Below are positions 1 to 8,995 of a DNA stretch of 20,795 nt, one piece after another. Source of the stretch: a bacterium (lineage in GTDB: Bacteria; Bacteroidota; Bacteroidia; Bacteroidales; Bacteroidaceae); assembly GCA_004559785.1 (NCBI GenBank), contig SFXD01000031.1, positions 1-20,795 of the forward strand. Direction: 5' to 3'. The translations under genes and the position numbers were made by a program. The notes below the pieces were generated by a model. The model searched no databases. It saw only the letters and a program-made list of their open reading frames with translations, and was not told where the DNA came from. Numbering within the stretch: the stretch's first letter is position 1; every line of letters begins with the position of its first letter.

Positions 1-23
1 AGACTTCTTGATTCAAAACGGCA

Positions 24-31
24 CAAAGATA
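24..31 (-). promoter_or_regulatory. candidate -7 promoter element facing left
   Basis: On the minus strand these bases read TATCTTTG, which matches the Bacteroidota TAnnTTTG element. It would drive a gene lying off the left edge of the window, divergent from the MaoC gene. I do not see a good TTG at the right distance upstream, so the call rests on the -7 match alone. Confidence 0.35.
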
Positions 32-75
32 CGAAATTTTCATAATACTTTGCCCATAATGACACCTAAAATTGC

Positions 76-83
76 TACCTTTG
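76..83 (+). promoter_or_regulatory. candidate promoter of the MaoC/lactonase unit
   Basis: TACCTTTG matches the Bacteroidota TAnnTTTG element. A TTG lies at 50-52, 23 bases upstream, slightly further than the usual 19-21. Transcription would begin near 90, giving a leader of about 40 A-rich bases before the ATG at 130. Confidence 0.45.
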
Positions 84-129
84 CAGCATATCAGCAACAT
101 ATTTACATTATCAAACATAAAAAGAAATC

Positions 130-600
130 ATGAGCAAAGTAGTTATCAACAGTTACGAGGATTTCCTGCCATACGTGGGACAGGAACTGGGAGCAAGTGG
201 CTATGTGGAACTTTCACAGCAGAGAATCAACCTATTTGCAGACGCCACGCTCGACCACCAATGGATACACGTGGACACGGAGAAGGCCAAGGCAGAAAGC
301 CCATTCGGACAGACCATTGCCCATGGCTACCTCACCCTCAGCATGCTCCCTTACCTTTGGGACCAGATAATAGAGGTAAACAACCTTGAGAGAATGATGA
401 ATTATGGCATGGACCGCATGAAGTTCGCACAGCCCGTGCTAAGCGGACAGCACGTCAGGATGATAACTAAGCTGGAGGAACTGTCCAACCTGCGCGGGGC
501 GATAAAGACCACCATCAAGTTTACCATAGAGGTACAGGAGACGGGCAAGAAGGCGTTGGAAGGCCTGGCTACTTTCATCTACTATTTCAAGGCTCAGTAG
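130..600 (+). CDS. MaoC family dehydratase ((R)-enoyl-CoA hydratase-like)
   Basis: This 156-residue protein is a single hot-dog domain of the MaoC/PhaJ type. Members hydrate trans-2-enoyl-CoA to (R)-3-hydroxyacyl-CoA or carry out related dehydrations in the cytosol. The hydratase motif is visible as FADATLDHQWIHVD, with Asp42 and His47 in the positions of the catalytic Asp/His pair and the usual spacing of five. The following GQTIAHGYLTLSMLP segment is the conserved acyl-chain and helix region, and the length is normal for a single-domain member. The ATG follows an A-rich leader and a candidate promoter. The lipoprotein gene begins 37 bases downstream on the same strand, so they may share a transcript, but no functional link is evident. 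The physiological substrate cannot be told from sequence; the family call is strong. Confidence 0.9.
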   Translation: MSKVVINSYEDFLPYVGQELGASGYVELSQQRINLFADATLDHQWIHVDTEKAKAESPFGQTIAHGYLTLSMLPYLWDQIIEVNNLERMMNYGMDRMKFAQPVLSGQHVRMITKLEELSNLRGAIKTTIKFTIEVQETGKKALEGLATFIYYFKAQ

Positions 601-637
601 AGTCCGTATTTACCTTAGGCATCATAGTTACAAAAAA

Positions 638-1759
638 ATGGGAACAAGGATTATTATCGGAGCTGCCCTCATCTCGTTTGCCCTGACTGCCTGCAACGGA
701 CAGAGGGAGGCGGGAGAAGACCTGATACTTGCCGTTGGCAGTTACAGCAGTGCCGACAGCATGGGCATATGCGTCTACCGCTTTGATACGGGCAGCGGGG
801 ATGCTGCCTTCCTGTGCGGAATGCGGGGCATTTCCAACCCCTCGTTCGTATATCCTTCAAGGCATCGCGGCATCCTGTATGCAGTGGCGGAGGACGAAGG
901 AGACAAGGCGGCACTGAGCACCATCGTCCTTGACGTCGAAAGGGGCAGCATGGCAGTCCTCAGCACCCGACCCACATACGGAGGGGCTCCGTGCAACATA
1001 ATGGAAGCCCCAAGTGGCGGCTGGGTTTATACGAGCAACTATTCAGGAGGCAGCATAACCGAATTTCCCGTCGGTGGCGATGGCATGTTGGGCGAGGGAA
1101 GGGAAATCTGCTTCCAGGGCAGCAGCATCCATCCCGACAGGCAGGACAGGCCTTACCTGCATGCCGTGAATTTCACCAAGGATGGCGGCTTGCTGCTTGC
1201 CAACGACCTTGGTTCCGACTGCATGCACCTCTTTGATGCGAAGCCGCCTGTCGACACGCTTACCCATCACAGGATAGCAGTCCCACCCGGGACGGGACCG
1301 CGGCACCTCTGCTTCTCTCCGGACAGCAGCATGCTGTACCTGCTCGGGGAACTGGGAGGGAACGTGGTAGCCTTCGACTGCGATGGCGCAGTCCCCACGA
1401 TGAAGCAATCGCTTGTGGTTGACAGCCTCGGTGCAGGAGGGTGCGCCGACATCCACTGCTCGCCCGACGGACGTTACGTCTACGCCTCCCACCGCCTCAG
1501 GGGCGACGGCATTTCGGTGCTCAGGGTCGGCGGGGACGGCTGCCTCGCCAAGGTGGGCTACGTGCCTACGGGCGGACATCCGCGCAACTTCTGCCTCACA
1601 CCCGACGGAAGGTTCCTGCTCGTGGCATGCAGGGACGGCGACATGATACAGGTCTTCAGCCGCGATGCCGAAACGGGAATGCTGACGGACACCGGCAAGG
1701 CAATACGCATGCCCAAGCCTGTCTGCCTGCAATGGGTGACGCCCCCGAGGCCTCAGTAG
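638..1759 (+). CDS. lactonase family lipoprotein (6-phosphogluconolactonase-like beta-propeller)
   Basis: The 373-residue protein begins with a lipoprotein signal (hydrophobic segment, then LTAC with Cys19 as the lipidation site), so the mature protein is probably membrane-anchored outside the cytoplasm. The rest is a seven-bladed propeller of the YbhE/Pgl lactonase family. Repeated blade motifs include [26 protein letters not shown] and [16 protein letters not shown], together with the [12 protein letters not shown] and [14 protein letters not shown] segments that carry conserved Arg and His residues. E. coli YbhE hydrolyses 6-phosphogluconolactone in the cytosol; an exported version more likely acts on another lactone or has drifted in function. 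Its stop codon overlaps the convergent panB stop by 7 bases, leaving no room for a terminator between them. Family call firm, substrate unknown. Confidence 0.85.
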   Translation: MGTRIIIGAALISFALTACNGQREAGEDLILAVGSYSSADSMGICVYRFDTGSGDAAFLCGMRGISNPSFVYPSRHRGILYAVAEDEGDKAALSTIVLDVERGSMAVLSTRPTYGGAPCNIMEAPSGGWVYTSNYSGGSITEFPVGGDGMLGEGREICFQGSSIHPDRQDRPYLHAVNFTKDGGLLLANDLGSDCMHLFDAKPPVDTLTHHRIAVPPGTGPRHLCFSPDSSMLYLLGELGGNVVAFDCDGAVPTMKQSLVVDSLGAGGCADIHCSPDGRYVYASHRLRGDGISVLRVGGDGCLAKVGYVPTGGHPRNFCLTPDGRFLLVACRDGDMIQVFSRDAETGMLTDTGKAIRMPKPVCLQWVTPPRPQ

Positions 1760-2571
1760 CTCTCTTCTATCCTTGGGTAGTCGGCGGACTTGACATCCGA
1801 CACGTACTGCCCCACGGCATCGGTTATGACGGCGTGCAGGTCGGCATAGTGACGGACGAACTTAGGCTTGAAACCGACGTTCATGCCGAGCATGTCCTGA
1901 AGGACGAGAACCTGCCCGTCGGCCGCCCCTGCCCCAATGCCTATCAAGGGAATGTGCAGCTCGCTGCACACGCGGCTCGTCAGTGCGGCAGGAATCTTCT
2001 CAAGTACGATGGCAAAGCATCCCAGTTGCTCCAGCAGCCTTGCGTCGCTGACGAGTTTCTCTGCCTCTGCCTCCTCCCTTGCCCTGAGCCCGTATCCTCC
2101 GAACTGGTTAACGCTCTGTGGAGTAAGTCCCAAATGCCCCATGACGGGAATGCCTGCATTGACGATGCCACGTATGGTGTCGGCAATCTCTGCCCCACCC
2201 TCCAGCTTCACGGCATCGCAACCGCTCCTCTTCATTATTTCCAGCGCACTGCGAACGCCATCCTCACGACCGGCCTGATACGAGCCGAAGGGCATGTCGC
2301 ACACCACCAGGGCACGAGACGTACCCCTCACGACGCACGAGGCATGGTAAACCATCTCGTCGAGGGTGATTGGCAGCGTGGTGGTATATCCTGCCATCAC
2401 GTTGGCAGCACTGTCGCCAACCAGTATGATGTCCACGCCTGCCTCGTCCACGAGACGCGCCATGCTGTAGTCGTAGGACGTAATCATGGAAATCTTCTGC
2501 CCCTCCGACTTCATAGCCTTTATCCTTTGCGTGGTAATCTTCTTCCTGTCTTCTACAATGTATGTTGCCAT
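1753..2571 (-). CDS. panB: 3-methyl-2-oxobutanoate hydroxymethyltransferase (ketopantoate hydroxymethyltransferase)
   Basis: PanB transfers a hydroxymethyl group from 5,10-methylenetetrahydrofolate to 2-oxoisovalerate, making ketopantoate, the first committed step to pantothenate and CoA. The 272-residue TIM-barrel protein shows the family's metal and active-site residues: VGDSAANV (Asp53), [10 protein letters not shown] (Asp92), VKLEGG (Lys122, Glu124) and VLEKIPAAL (Glu191), plus the [10 protein letters not shown] segment. I chose the ATG at 2571, which begins [11 protein letters not shown] and follows an A/T-rich leader. An in-frame ATG at 2604 would add 11 residues that look unlike the family's N-terminus. 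The gene diverges from addA across a 216-base gap and overlaps the end of the lactonase gene by 7 bases. No other pan genes are in the window. Confidence 0.95.
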   Translation of the reverse strand: MATYIVEDRKKITTQRIKAMKSEGQKISMITSYDYSMARLVDEAGVDIILVGDSAANVMAGYTTTLPITLDEMVYHASCVVRGTSRALVVCDMPFGSYQAGREDGVRSALEIMKRSGCDAVKLEGGAEIADTIRGIVNAGIPVMGHLGLTPQSVNQFGGYGLRAREEAEAEKLVSDARLLEQLGCFAIVLEKIPAALTSRVCSELHIPLIGIGAGAADGQVLVLQDMLGMNVGFKPKFVRHYADLHAVITDAVGQYVSDVKSADYPRIEESY

Positions 2572-2632
2572 CTCTAAAAAAAAATAATGATTATTTACTT
2601 TCACGTTCCTGCCAAGCCATGACAGGCATCCT

Positions 2633-2655
2633 GACCATAGCCGGAAGCCATGGCC
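2633..2655 (-). promoter_or_regulatory. hairpin in the panB 5' leader
   Basis: Read as minus-strand RNA, GGCCAUGGC pairs with GCUAUGGUC around a UUCCG loop: nine base pairs with two G-U wobbles. It lies about 60-80 bases upstream of the panB ATG and would be transcribed if the minus-strand promoter at 2721-2728 is real. A weaker, imperfect second stem may lie between it and the start codon. It may be a structured leader; I cannot assign it to a known RNA family. Confidence 0.35.
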
Positions 2656-2720
2656 GATGATTGCATGGGAAAAGCCTGAGTATATTCACTTGTCTGACGT
2701 ATAAGCCTCAATTTGCGATG

Positions 2721-2728
2721 CAAAATTA
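2721..2728 (-). promoter_or_regulatory. candidate panB promoter element
   Basis: The minus strand reads TAATTTTG, a match to TAnnTTTG. No TTG sits at the expected distance upstream. If used, the panB leader would be roughly 140 bases long and include the hairpin at 2633-2655. The element is back to back with the addA candidate at 2751-2758. Confidence 0.35.
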
Positions 2729-2750
2729 CAACAATTATGTCAGAAATGTA

Positions 2751-2758
2751 TATCTTTG
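2751..2758 (+). promoter_or_regulatory. candidate addA promoter element
   Basis: TATCTTTG matches the Bacteroidota TAnnTTTG element and lies 29 bases before the addA ATG, so the leader would be about 20-25 bases. The upstream -33 TTG is not obvious at 19-21 bases. Confidence 0.45.
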
Positions 2759-2787
2759 CATGAAAAACAGGGCATATTCTGAAACAA

Positions 2788-5700
2788 ATGCACCATTCTC
2801 TTTCCATATACAAGGCATCCGCAGGCTCCGGCAAGACGTTCACGCTGACCGTGGAATACATCCTGCTGCTGCTCACGGGCGGCGAAGGCGAGTTCCGCCA
2901 CACGCTGGCAGTGACGTTCACCAACAAGGCCACGGCCGAGATGAAGAACCGCATCATCGAGACCCTCTACGGACTGGCACACTCGCTGCCGGACAGCGAC
3001 AAGTACCTACATGCCATCATGGGGAGGCTCTCGGGGATGGACATGCCGATGGACGGGAAGGAAATCAGGGAGCGTTCGGGCGACGCGCTGTCTGCCATAC
3101 TGCACGACTATACCAACTTCAGGGTAGAGACCATAGACTCCTTCTTCCAGACAGTGATGAGGAACATGGCACACGAACTTGGGCTCAACGCCAACCTGCA
3201 GGTGGAGATTGACGACAAGGAGACTATCTCAAGGGCAGTCGACAGGATGATAGAGAACATGCACGAAGACAGGCAGTTGCAGACGTGGCTGCTGTCGTAC
3301 GTGCAGAACAGGATGGAAAACAACGAGAAGTGGAACATAGCCTCTGCCATCAAGGAATTTGCCAGATGCATCTTCACCGAGGAGTACCAGCAGAGAGACG
3401 GAGCGTACAAGGAGATGATAGCCGACCAAGAGGCGTACGAGACGTTCTATGCGAGGATGTGGAAGATAATACACCGATGCACCCTCAACCTTGACAAGGC
3501 TGCCACCAAGGTGGAGGACTGCCTGACGAAGGGAGATATCCAGCCCGACATGGTAAAGTACGTCGACCGCTATTACAAGTTCATAGACAACATGAGATGC
3601 AAGGGCGACTTCTCGCCGCCGTCCGCCACCGTCAAGTATGCGGCAGGCGATGCCGGGACGATACTCAAGAAGGAATATGCCTCGGCCGACGACTACGCCG
3701 AAGCAGCGGAGCAACTGTCCGAAGCCATCGACGAAGCCATCAGGGTCTACCAGACGGAGGTGCGCACCATGTTCACGGCAATGCTCTGCCTCAAGCACCT
3801 CGAACCGCTCCGCCTCCTCAGCCATATCGAGAAGGAAGTAAATGCCATCAACACGGAAAACAACCAGTTCATACTGAGCCGTACGCCAGCCCTGCTGGGC
3901 AAGCTCATCGAGGGCAACGACGCTCCGTTCGTCTTCGAGAAAGCAGGCACACAGTTCCACAACGTGATGATAGACGAATTCCAGGACACAAGCCGGCAGC
4001 AATGGAACAACTTCCGCATCCTGCTCCTCGAAAACCAGTCGACGGGCGGCAACAGCCTGCTCGTGGGCGACATCAAGCAGAGCATCTACAGGTGGCGTGG
4101 CGGCGACTGGGAGATACTGGGAGGCGTAGCCGACGAACTGCGCTCGCTCGGTCCCAAGTGCCTGGAGCTCCAGACCAACTACCGCAGCCTGGGTAACATC
4201 GTAGGCTTCAACAACGCATTCTTCCCCAAGGCGGCCGAAATGCTCGACGGCCTCTCGCAGGAAGGCTTCCGTATCTGCAACCTTTATACCGACGTCCGCC
4301 AGCACGCAAGCAAGGAAAGTCACGACGGATGCGTAAAGGTACGCATTTACAAGGACAGCAACGAGTACCAGGACGAGATGGCGGAGGACGTATACCGTTG
4401 TATCACGAACCTGCTCGGCAAGGGCGTCAGGGCATCGGACATAGCCATCCTGGTGAGGAAGAACCACCATGCAAGCGACCTCATCGAGAGGTTCCGCGAG
4501 TTCGGCTGCCCCTTCAGCCTCGTCAGCGAGGAGGCTTTCCTGCTCGGGGCAAGCGTTGCCGTCCGCATGATAGTGTATGCCCTGCGGTGGCTTTCGGACA
4601 AGACGGGGGAAGACCCTATACCCGAGCGTTACCTCATCCTCCACTACATGCAGGATGTGCTGCGCCAGCCCGTGGACATCACGAGGGTTGCCACTATGCA
4701 GGCCGCCGACATACTGCCCGCCGAACTCGTCGGGCAGGGCGACCGGCTGCTCCGCCTGCCGCTCTACCTGCTGTGCGAGCGGCTATGCCAGATACTCGGC
4801 CTTGCCTCCATCCCGGGCCAGGACGTCTACCTCTTCACCTTCTTCGACCAGGTGCAGGGCTTCGTCCGCACAAGCCCCTCGGACGTACGCACCTTCCTCA
4901 AGACCTGCGACGAGCAGCTGCTGTCCGTCAGGATTCCTGCGGCATCGACGGACGGCATCCGCATCCTCACCATACACAAGTCCAAGGGATTGCAGTTCCA
5001 TACGGTACTCCTGCCATACAACGACTGGGACATCGAGCGCGACCGCCCCAACTCGAACGACATCCTGTGGTGCGAGGCAGACTCCGGGGCCTATTCCGAC
5101 CTCGGCCCGTTGCCCATCACCCCGTGCAAGATGATGGAAAACTCGGAGTTTGCCCGTTATCACTCCCACGAGCACCTCCAGCGCAGGATCGATGCGCTCA
5201 ACCTGATATACGTGGCGTTCACGCGTGCCGAGAGCAACCTGTTCGTCTGGGGCAGGTGTTCCAAGAAAGGCAATTCCCTGTCTACTGTCGGCGACCTCAT
5301 CTCAAGGTCGCTGCCCGAGGGATGGGCAGACGAGGGGGATGCCATTACGTACGGGCTCGGAAGCATCCACGTCGGCGGCGATGACGGCAAGGGAAAGGTG
5401 CCAGCCAAGGAGTCCAACAGGCTCTGCGAGGACCCGTCCACGTTCGTTCCGTTTCCAATAAAAATGGCATCGGTACAGCCACGCTACGAGTTCATGCAGA
5501 GCAATAGCTCGCGCCGCTTCATAGAGATGCTTGGTCAGTGTGAAGGGAACGATGGCGCACAATCCTATGCCGAGATAGGCGAGGCAATGCACGACGTCCT
5601 CAGCCATGTACGTTATATGGCAGACCTCGACAAGGCTCTGCTGCAATGCGAAGCAGATGGCAGGATTGCCGACGAACGACAGTTGGATTTCATAAGGCAG

Positions 5701-6012
5701 AGAATCAGCAACGGATTTGCAGACAGCCTCATCAGCCGGTGGTTTTCCCCCTCGTGCAGGGTGTTTTGCGAGGCATCCATCTCATACATCGATCCCACGA
5801 CAGGTACGCCTGCAATACTGCGCCCCGACAGGGTAGTGATGGATGGTGACAACGTCACCGTGGTCGACTACAAGTTCGGCACCCCTCATCCTGGGCACAT
5901 CTCCCAGGTAGAGGGTTACATGTCATGTATGTCCCACATGTACCCTAACTGCCACGTACGCGGATTCCTGTGGTATATATATTCCGGAAAAGTAATGGAA
6001 GTGAAGGCATGA
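2788..6012 (+). CDS. addA: AddA/RecB-like helicase-nuclease, UvrD family
   Basis: This 1074-residue protein is the UvrD-type helicase plus nuclease subunit of an AddAB-type enzyme, which processes double-strand breaks for RecA-dependent repair. Helicase motifs are in order: Walker A GSGKT (13-17, Lys16), motif II IDEFQDTS (395-402), GDIKQSIYRWRGGD (427-440), IHKSKG (729-734) and YVAFTRAESNLFVWG (808-822) as motif VI. At the C-terminus, LRPDRVV (Asp1014) followed by VVDYKFG (Asp1027, Lys1029) is a PD-(D/E)XK RecB-type nuclease core. The stop overlaps the addB start as ATGA at 6009-6012, indicating translational coupling. Sequence divergence from Firmicutes AddA is large, so the name is by architecture and partner. 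A candidate promoter lies just upstream. Confidence 0.88.
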   Translation: MHHSLSIYKASAGSGKTFTLTVEYILLLLTGGEGEFRHTLAVTFTNKATAEMKNRIIETLYGLAHSLPDSDKYLHAIMGRLSGMDMPMDGKEIRERSGDALSAILHDYTNFRVETIDSFFQTVMRNMAHELGLNANLQVEIDDKETISRAVDRMIENMHEDRQLQTWLLSYVQNRMENNEKWNIASAIKEFARCIFTEEYQQRDGAYKEMIADQEAYETFYARMWKIIHRCTLNLDKAATKVEDCLTKGDIQPDMVKYVDRYYKFIDNMRCKGDFSPPSATVKYAAGDAGTILKKEYASADDYAEAAEQLSEAIDEAIRVYQTEVRTMFTAMLCLKHLEPLRLLSHIEKEVNAINTENNQFILSRTPALLGKLIEGNDAPFVFEKAGTQFHNVMIDEFQDTSRQQWNNFRILLLENQSTGGNSLLVGDIKQSIYRWRGGDWEILGGVADELRSLGPKCLELQTNYRSLGNIVGFNNAFFPKAAEMLDGLSQEGFRICNLYTDVRQHASKESHDGCVKVRIYKDSNEYQDEMAEDVYRCITNLLGKGVRASDIAILVRKNHHASDLIERFREFGCPFSLVSEEAFLLGASVAVRMIVYALRWLSDKTGEDPIPERYLILHYMQDVLRQPVDITRVATMQAADILPAELVGQGDRLLRLPLYLLCERLCQILGLASIPGQDVYLFTFFDQVQGFVRTSPSDVRTFLKTCDEQLLSVRIPAASTDGIRILTIHKSKGLQFHTVLLPYNDWDIERDRPNSNDILWCEADSGAYSDLGPLPITPCKMMENSEFARYHSHEHLQRRIDALNLIYVAFTRAESNLFVWGRCSKKGNSLSTVGDLISRSLPEGWADEGDAITYGLGSIHVGGDDGKGKVPAKESNRLCEDPSTFVPFPIKMASVQPRYEFMQSNSSRRFIEMLGQCEGNDGAQSYAEIGEAMHDVLSHVRYMADLDKALLQCEADGRIADERQLDFIRQRISNGFADSLISRWFSPSCRVFCEASISYIDPTTGTPAILRPDRVVMDGDNVTVVDYKFGTPHPGHISQVEGYMSCMSHMYPNCHVRGFLWYIYSGKVMEVKA

Positions 6013-8894
6013 AGACATTTCTCAACTTGGTGGCAACCGACCTCCTGCAGCGGTTCGGCACGGACCTCAGCCGTGTGGCGATGGTTTTCCCAGGCAAACG
6101 TGCAGGGATATTCCTCAACGGGGAACTCGCAAGGATTGCGGCACGACGACGTAGCGACGGCAAGGCGGAACCTTCCCCCGTTTGGCTTCCGCAATACACG
6201 GACATGCCGAGGCTCTTCGGAGAACTCTCAGACTGCGTCGCGGCGGACCCCATCGACAGCATTACCACGCTATATGGCATCTATCACGAAATACTGACAT
6301 CGCAGGGCGAGGAGCCACAGTCCATTGACAAGTTCTGGAGCTGGGGCGAAATCATACTGTCCGACTTTGACGACGTGGACAAGCATCTCGCCAAGGCAGA
6401 AGCAGTGTTCGCCAACGTCTACGACCTGCATTGCCTGGACGACCTCGGCTACCTGACACAGGAGCAGCATGACACGCTCGCGCATTTCTTCGGCAACTTC
6501 TCCCCGGCAGGCAACAGCGTCGTCAAGGAACGGTTCCTGCGCCTGTGGCACAACATGTACGCCATATACAGCCGGCTACGCGACGTGCAGAAGAAGAGCC
6601 GCGCCATGTTCGAGGGTGCCATGTTCAGGGAGGTGGCAGAAGCCCTGCGGCAAGACCCGTCCATTGCAAGCCGCATCACGGACAGGTACGATGCAGTGGT
6701 CTTCGCAGGGTTCAACGTACTCAACGAGGTAGAGAGAGTCTTGATGCAGTCGGTGCAGAAAACGGGCAAGGCACTCTTCTACTGGGACTACGACCAATAC
6801 TATGTCGGCAACCCAAGGCACGAGGCAGGCACCTTCATGAGGGCAAACCTGCGCGACTTCCCCTGCGCCTTGGGCAGGGAGCACTTCGACAACCTGTCAC
6901 GCCTCAGGGACGTGACTTTCGTGTCATGCACCTCCGACAATGCAGCGGCACGCTACACCCCGGCATGGCTGTCCGGACAGGGGGCGGCATCGGACAGGCT
7001 CGGCATCATACTTTGCAACGAAAGCCTCATGCAGCCCGTGCTGCACACCATCCCCAAGGAAGCCGGAGAGGTGAACGTCACCATGGGGTTCCCACTTGCC
7101 GACACGCCGATATTCAGCTTCACCATGTCCCTCGTCACGTTGCAGACAGACGGCTACGATGCCAGACATGCGCAGTTCCGCAACTCGTTTGTACGCATGG
7201 TGGAGAGCCATGCTCTGACGCGATACGCAGACAAGGAACTATGGCTGAAATACTCGGCAACCGACAACAAGAGTCTGCTCCAATACCTGTCCGACATTGT
7301 CAGGCAGGTGGCATCTTCCCTTGCAAAGGACGACAGGCAGGACATTTACATACAACTGTACCTCGAAGCACTTTTCCAGACAAGCCGCATCATAAACAAG
7401 TTCGTCCAGCGCACCAACGACCCCGTCACGCCTCTCGACTTGAGCACGATAACGCTGCGAAGGCTCATCCGCGAGGTCCTCTCACGCACGTCAATACCCT
7501 TCCACGGCGAGCCTGCAAGGGGACTACAGGTGATGGGCGTGCTCGAGACGCGCTGCCTCGACTTCAGCAACATGCTGCTACTCTCTGTCGAGGAAGACCG
7601 CCTGCCACGTAACACCCGACCCGAGACCATGATTCCTGCTAACATCAGAGAAGCCTTCGGCCTTACGACACCACGTCACAGGATATGCGTCTTCTCATAC
7701 TATTTCTATCGCCTGATACAGCGCACGGAACATCTTACATGCGTATACAACGTCAACTGCTCGGGAAACGAGAAACACGAAATGTCAAGATTCCTGAGGC
7801 AATTCCTTGCCGAGACCGACATCCCAGTCAGAAGGCTTTGCCTTGAGGCACCGTCGGGCATATCCGGCACGCCCGGCTTCAACGTAGAGTCGAATGCCGA
7901 CATCGTGGGCACCCTGCTCGGCCGTTACGACCTCAGCACGCCTGGCGGACAACGCCTTGCCCTGAGTCCCACCGCCATCAACACCTACCTCGAATGCCCA
8001 TTCAAGTTCTACCTCAGCAACATCGCGGGATTGCGCAAGGAGCAGAACCCCGAAGACGGCATAGATGCCCGGCTCTTCGGAAACGTCTTCCACGATACGG
8101 CATACCTCATATACGAGAAGATGTGCCACGACAGTGGGTCGCGCATATTGAAGGCAAGCACCATAGAAAAGTACCTCAATGCCCCGGAACGCTACATCGT
8201 CCCCATCCTCGACATAGCCTTCGACGCCAACCTCTTCCATCCGGCCGACAAGTGGCGCCGTACCGACGAGGCTCTCTCCATGTTGCTTGGCGGCAAACGT
8301 CCACAGGTAAGCTACGAAGGGGAACTCATCATCTTCCGCAATGCCCTTCTCACGTTCCTCAAGCGTCTGCTTGCCTACGACGCATCCATCGCCCCCATTG
8401 AAATGATAGGTGGCGAGACCGAGAAATACCTTACCCTCAACCTCGCAGGCGGCATTGCCGTCAAGGTGGGCGGACGAGTGGACCGTATCGACATGGTGGG
8501 TGGAAAGTATCGTATCGTAGACTACAAGACCGGGCACCACAAGCCGACCGTCAGAAACATCGGGCAAGTAATACCAGCCCTGCCGGGTGATAGCCACGAC
8601 GGCTACTACATGCAGGCCTTCCTGTACTCTTGTGCCCTGTCTGCCGAGCTGCCTGACCATGCCAGCGTAATGCCCGTCCTCTTCTACCCCTCCTTGGCTG
8701 CCGGCAAGGACTATTCTCCTTCCCTATATATAGGCAACGAGGAGGTCACGGACATCAGGCAGTGGAAGGACGTCTACCTTGCGGAACTGAAAAGGAAGAT
8801 GGAGCTGCTCTTCAACCCGGAGGCTACGTTCTCCCAGACCAAGGATGTCACGCTTTGTCCCTTCTGCGACTTTAGGGAACTGTGCGGAAAATAG
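6009..8894 (+). CDS. addB: AddB-like PD-(D/E)XK nuclease subunit with iron-sulfur cysteines
   Basis: The 961-residue protein is the partner of the upstream AddA. It has a degenerate helicase-like body and a C-terminal RecB-family nuclease. GRVDRID (Asp825, Asp828) followed by RIVDYKTG (Asp838, Lys840) is the nuclease core. Four cysteines frame the nuclease: Cys663 in LECPFKFYL, and Cys950, Cys953 and Cys959 in CPFCDFRELC. This is the spacing expected for the [4Fe-4S] staple of AddB nucleases. I prefer the ATG at 6009, which overlaps the addA stop; an earlier in-frame ATG at 5970 would add 13 residues lying inside addA. The gene ends 22 bases before a strong hairpin that probably terminates the operon. 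Whether the enzyme recognises a Chi-like site cannot be read from the sequence. Confidence 0.88.
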   Translation: MKTFLNLVATDLLQRFGTDLSRVAMVFPGKRAGIFLNGELARIAARRRSDGKAEPSPVWLPQYTDMPRLFGELSDCVAADPIDSITTLYGIYHEILTSQGEEPQSIDKFWSWGEIILSDFDDVDKHLAKAEAVFANVYDLHCLDDLGYLTQEQHDTLAHFFGNFSPAGNSVVKERFLRLWHNMYAIYSRLRDVQKKSRAMFEGAMFREVAEALRQDPSIASRITDRYDAVVFAGFNVLNEVERVLMQSVQKTGKALFYWDYDQYYVGNPRHEAGTFMRANLRDFPCALGREHFDNLSRLRDVTFVSCTSDNAAARYTPAWLSGQGAASDRLGIILCNESLMQPVLHTIPKEAGEVNVTMGFPLADTPIFSFTMSLVTLQTDGYDARHAQFRNSFVRMVESHALTRYADKELWLKYSATDNKSLLQYLSDIVRQVASSLAKDDRQDIYIQLYLEALFQTSRIINKFVQRTNDPVTPLDLSTITLRRLIREVLSRTSIPFHGEPARGLQVMGVLETRCLDFSNMLLLSVEEDRLPRNTRPETMIPANIREAFGLTTPRHRICVFSYYFYRLIQRTEHLTCVYNVNCSGNEKHEMSRFLRQFLAETDIPVRRLCLEAPSGISGTPGFNVESNADIVGTLLGRYDLSTPGGQRLALSPTAINTYLECPFKFYLSNIAGLRKEQNPEDGIDARLFGNVFHDTAYLIYEKMCHDSGSRILKASTIEKYLNAPERYIVPILDIAFDANLFHPADKWRRTDEALSMLLGGKRPQVSYEGELIIFRNALLTFLKRLLAYDASIAPIEMIGGETEKYLTLNLAGGIAVKVGGRVDRIDMVGGKYRIVDYKTGHHKPTVRNIGQVIPALPGDSHDGYYMQAFLYSCALSAELPDHASVMPVLFYPSLAAGKDYSPSLYIGNEEVTDIRQWKDVYLAELKRKMELLFNPEATFSQTKDVTLCPFCDFRELCGK

Positions 8895-8915
8895 CGACGA
8901 GCCAGACATCTACAA

Positions 8916-8967
8916 AATATTTTTCCCTCGGGAGGAAAGATTTTTTTCCTCCCGAGGGAAAAATATT
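8916..8967. terminator. bidirectional hairpin terminator between addB and the helicase gene
   Basis: A perfect 23-bp inverted repeat occupies 8916-8938 and 8945-8967 with a 6-base loop. The GC core CCCTCGGGAGG is flanked by A and T runs, so in both directions the stem is followed by a T-rich stretch. It lies between convergent stop codons (8894 and 8996), the right place for a shared terminator. Confidence 0.75.
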
Positions 8968-8981
8968 TTCCTCCCGAGGAA
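8966..8981. repeat. third copy of the hairpin arm
   Basis: TTTTCCTCCCGAGGAA repeats the right arm of the adjacent hairpin (8945-8967) in direct orientation. The left arm could pair with this copy instead over about 13 bases (8926-8938 with 8967-8979), so two mutually exclusive hairpins are possible. Confidence 0.7.
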
Positions 8982-8995
8982 GTAAGAATTTGGGC

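Noticed and set aside
1441..2577. Open frame of about 378 codons on the plus strand
   Set aside because: It runs antisense to panB and across the end of the lactonase gene in another frame; the translation is of low-complexity shadow type.
3229..4644. Long open frame of about 470 codons on the minus strand
   Set aside because: It lies wholly antisense to addA, whose helicase motifs are intact, and its translation has no recognisable domain. GC-rich DNA commonly leaves such antisense frames open.
6545..7612. Second plus-strand frame of about 355 codons within addB
   Set aside because: It is a shifted frame of addB, rich in Arg, His, Gln and Pro, with no domain of its own.
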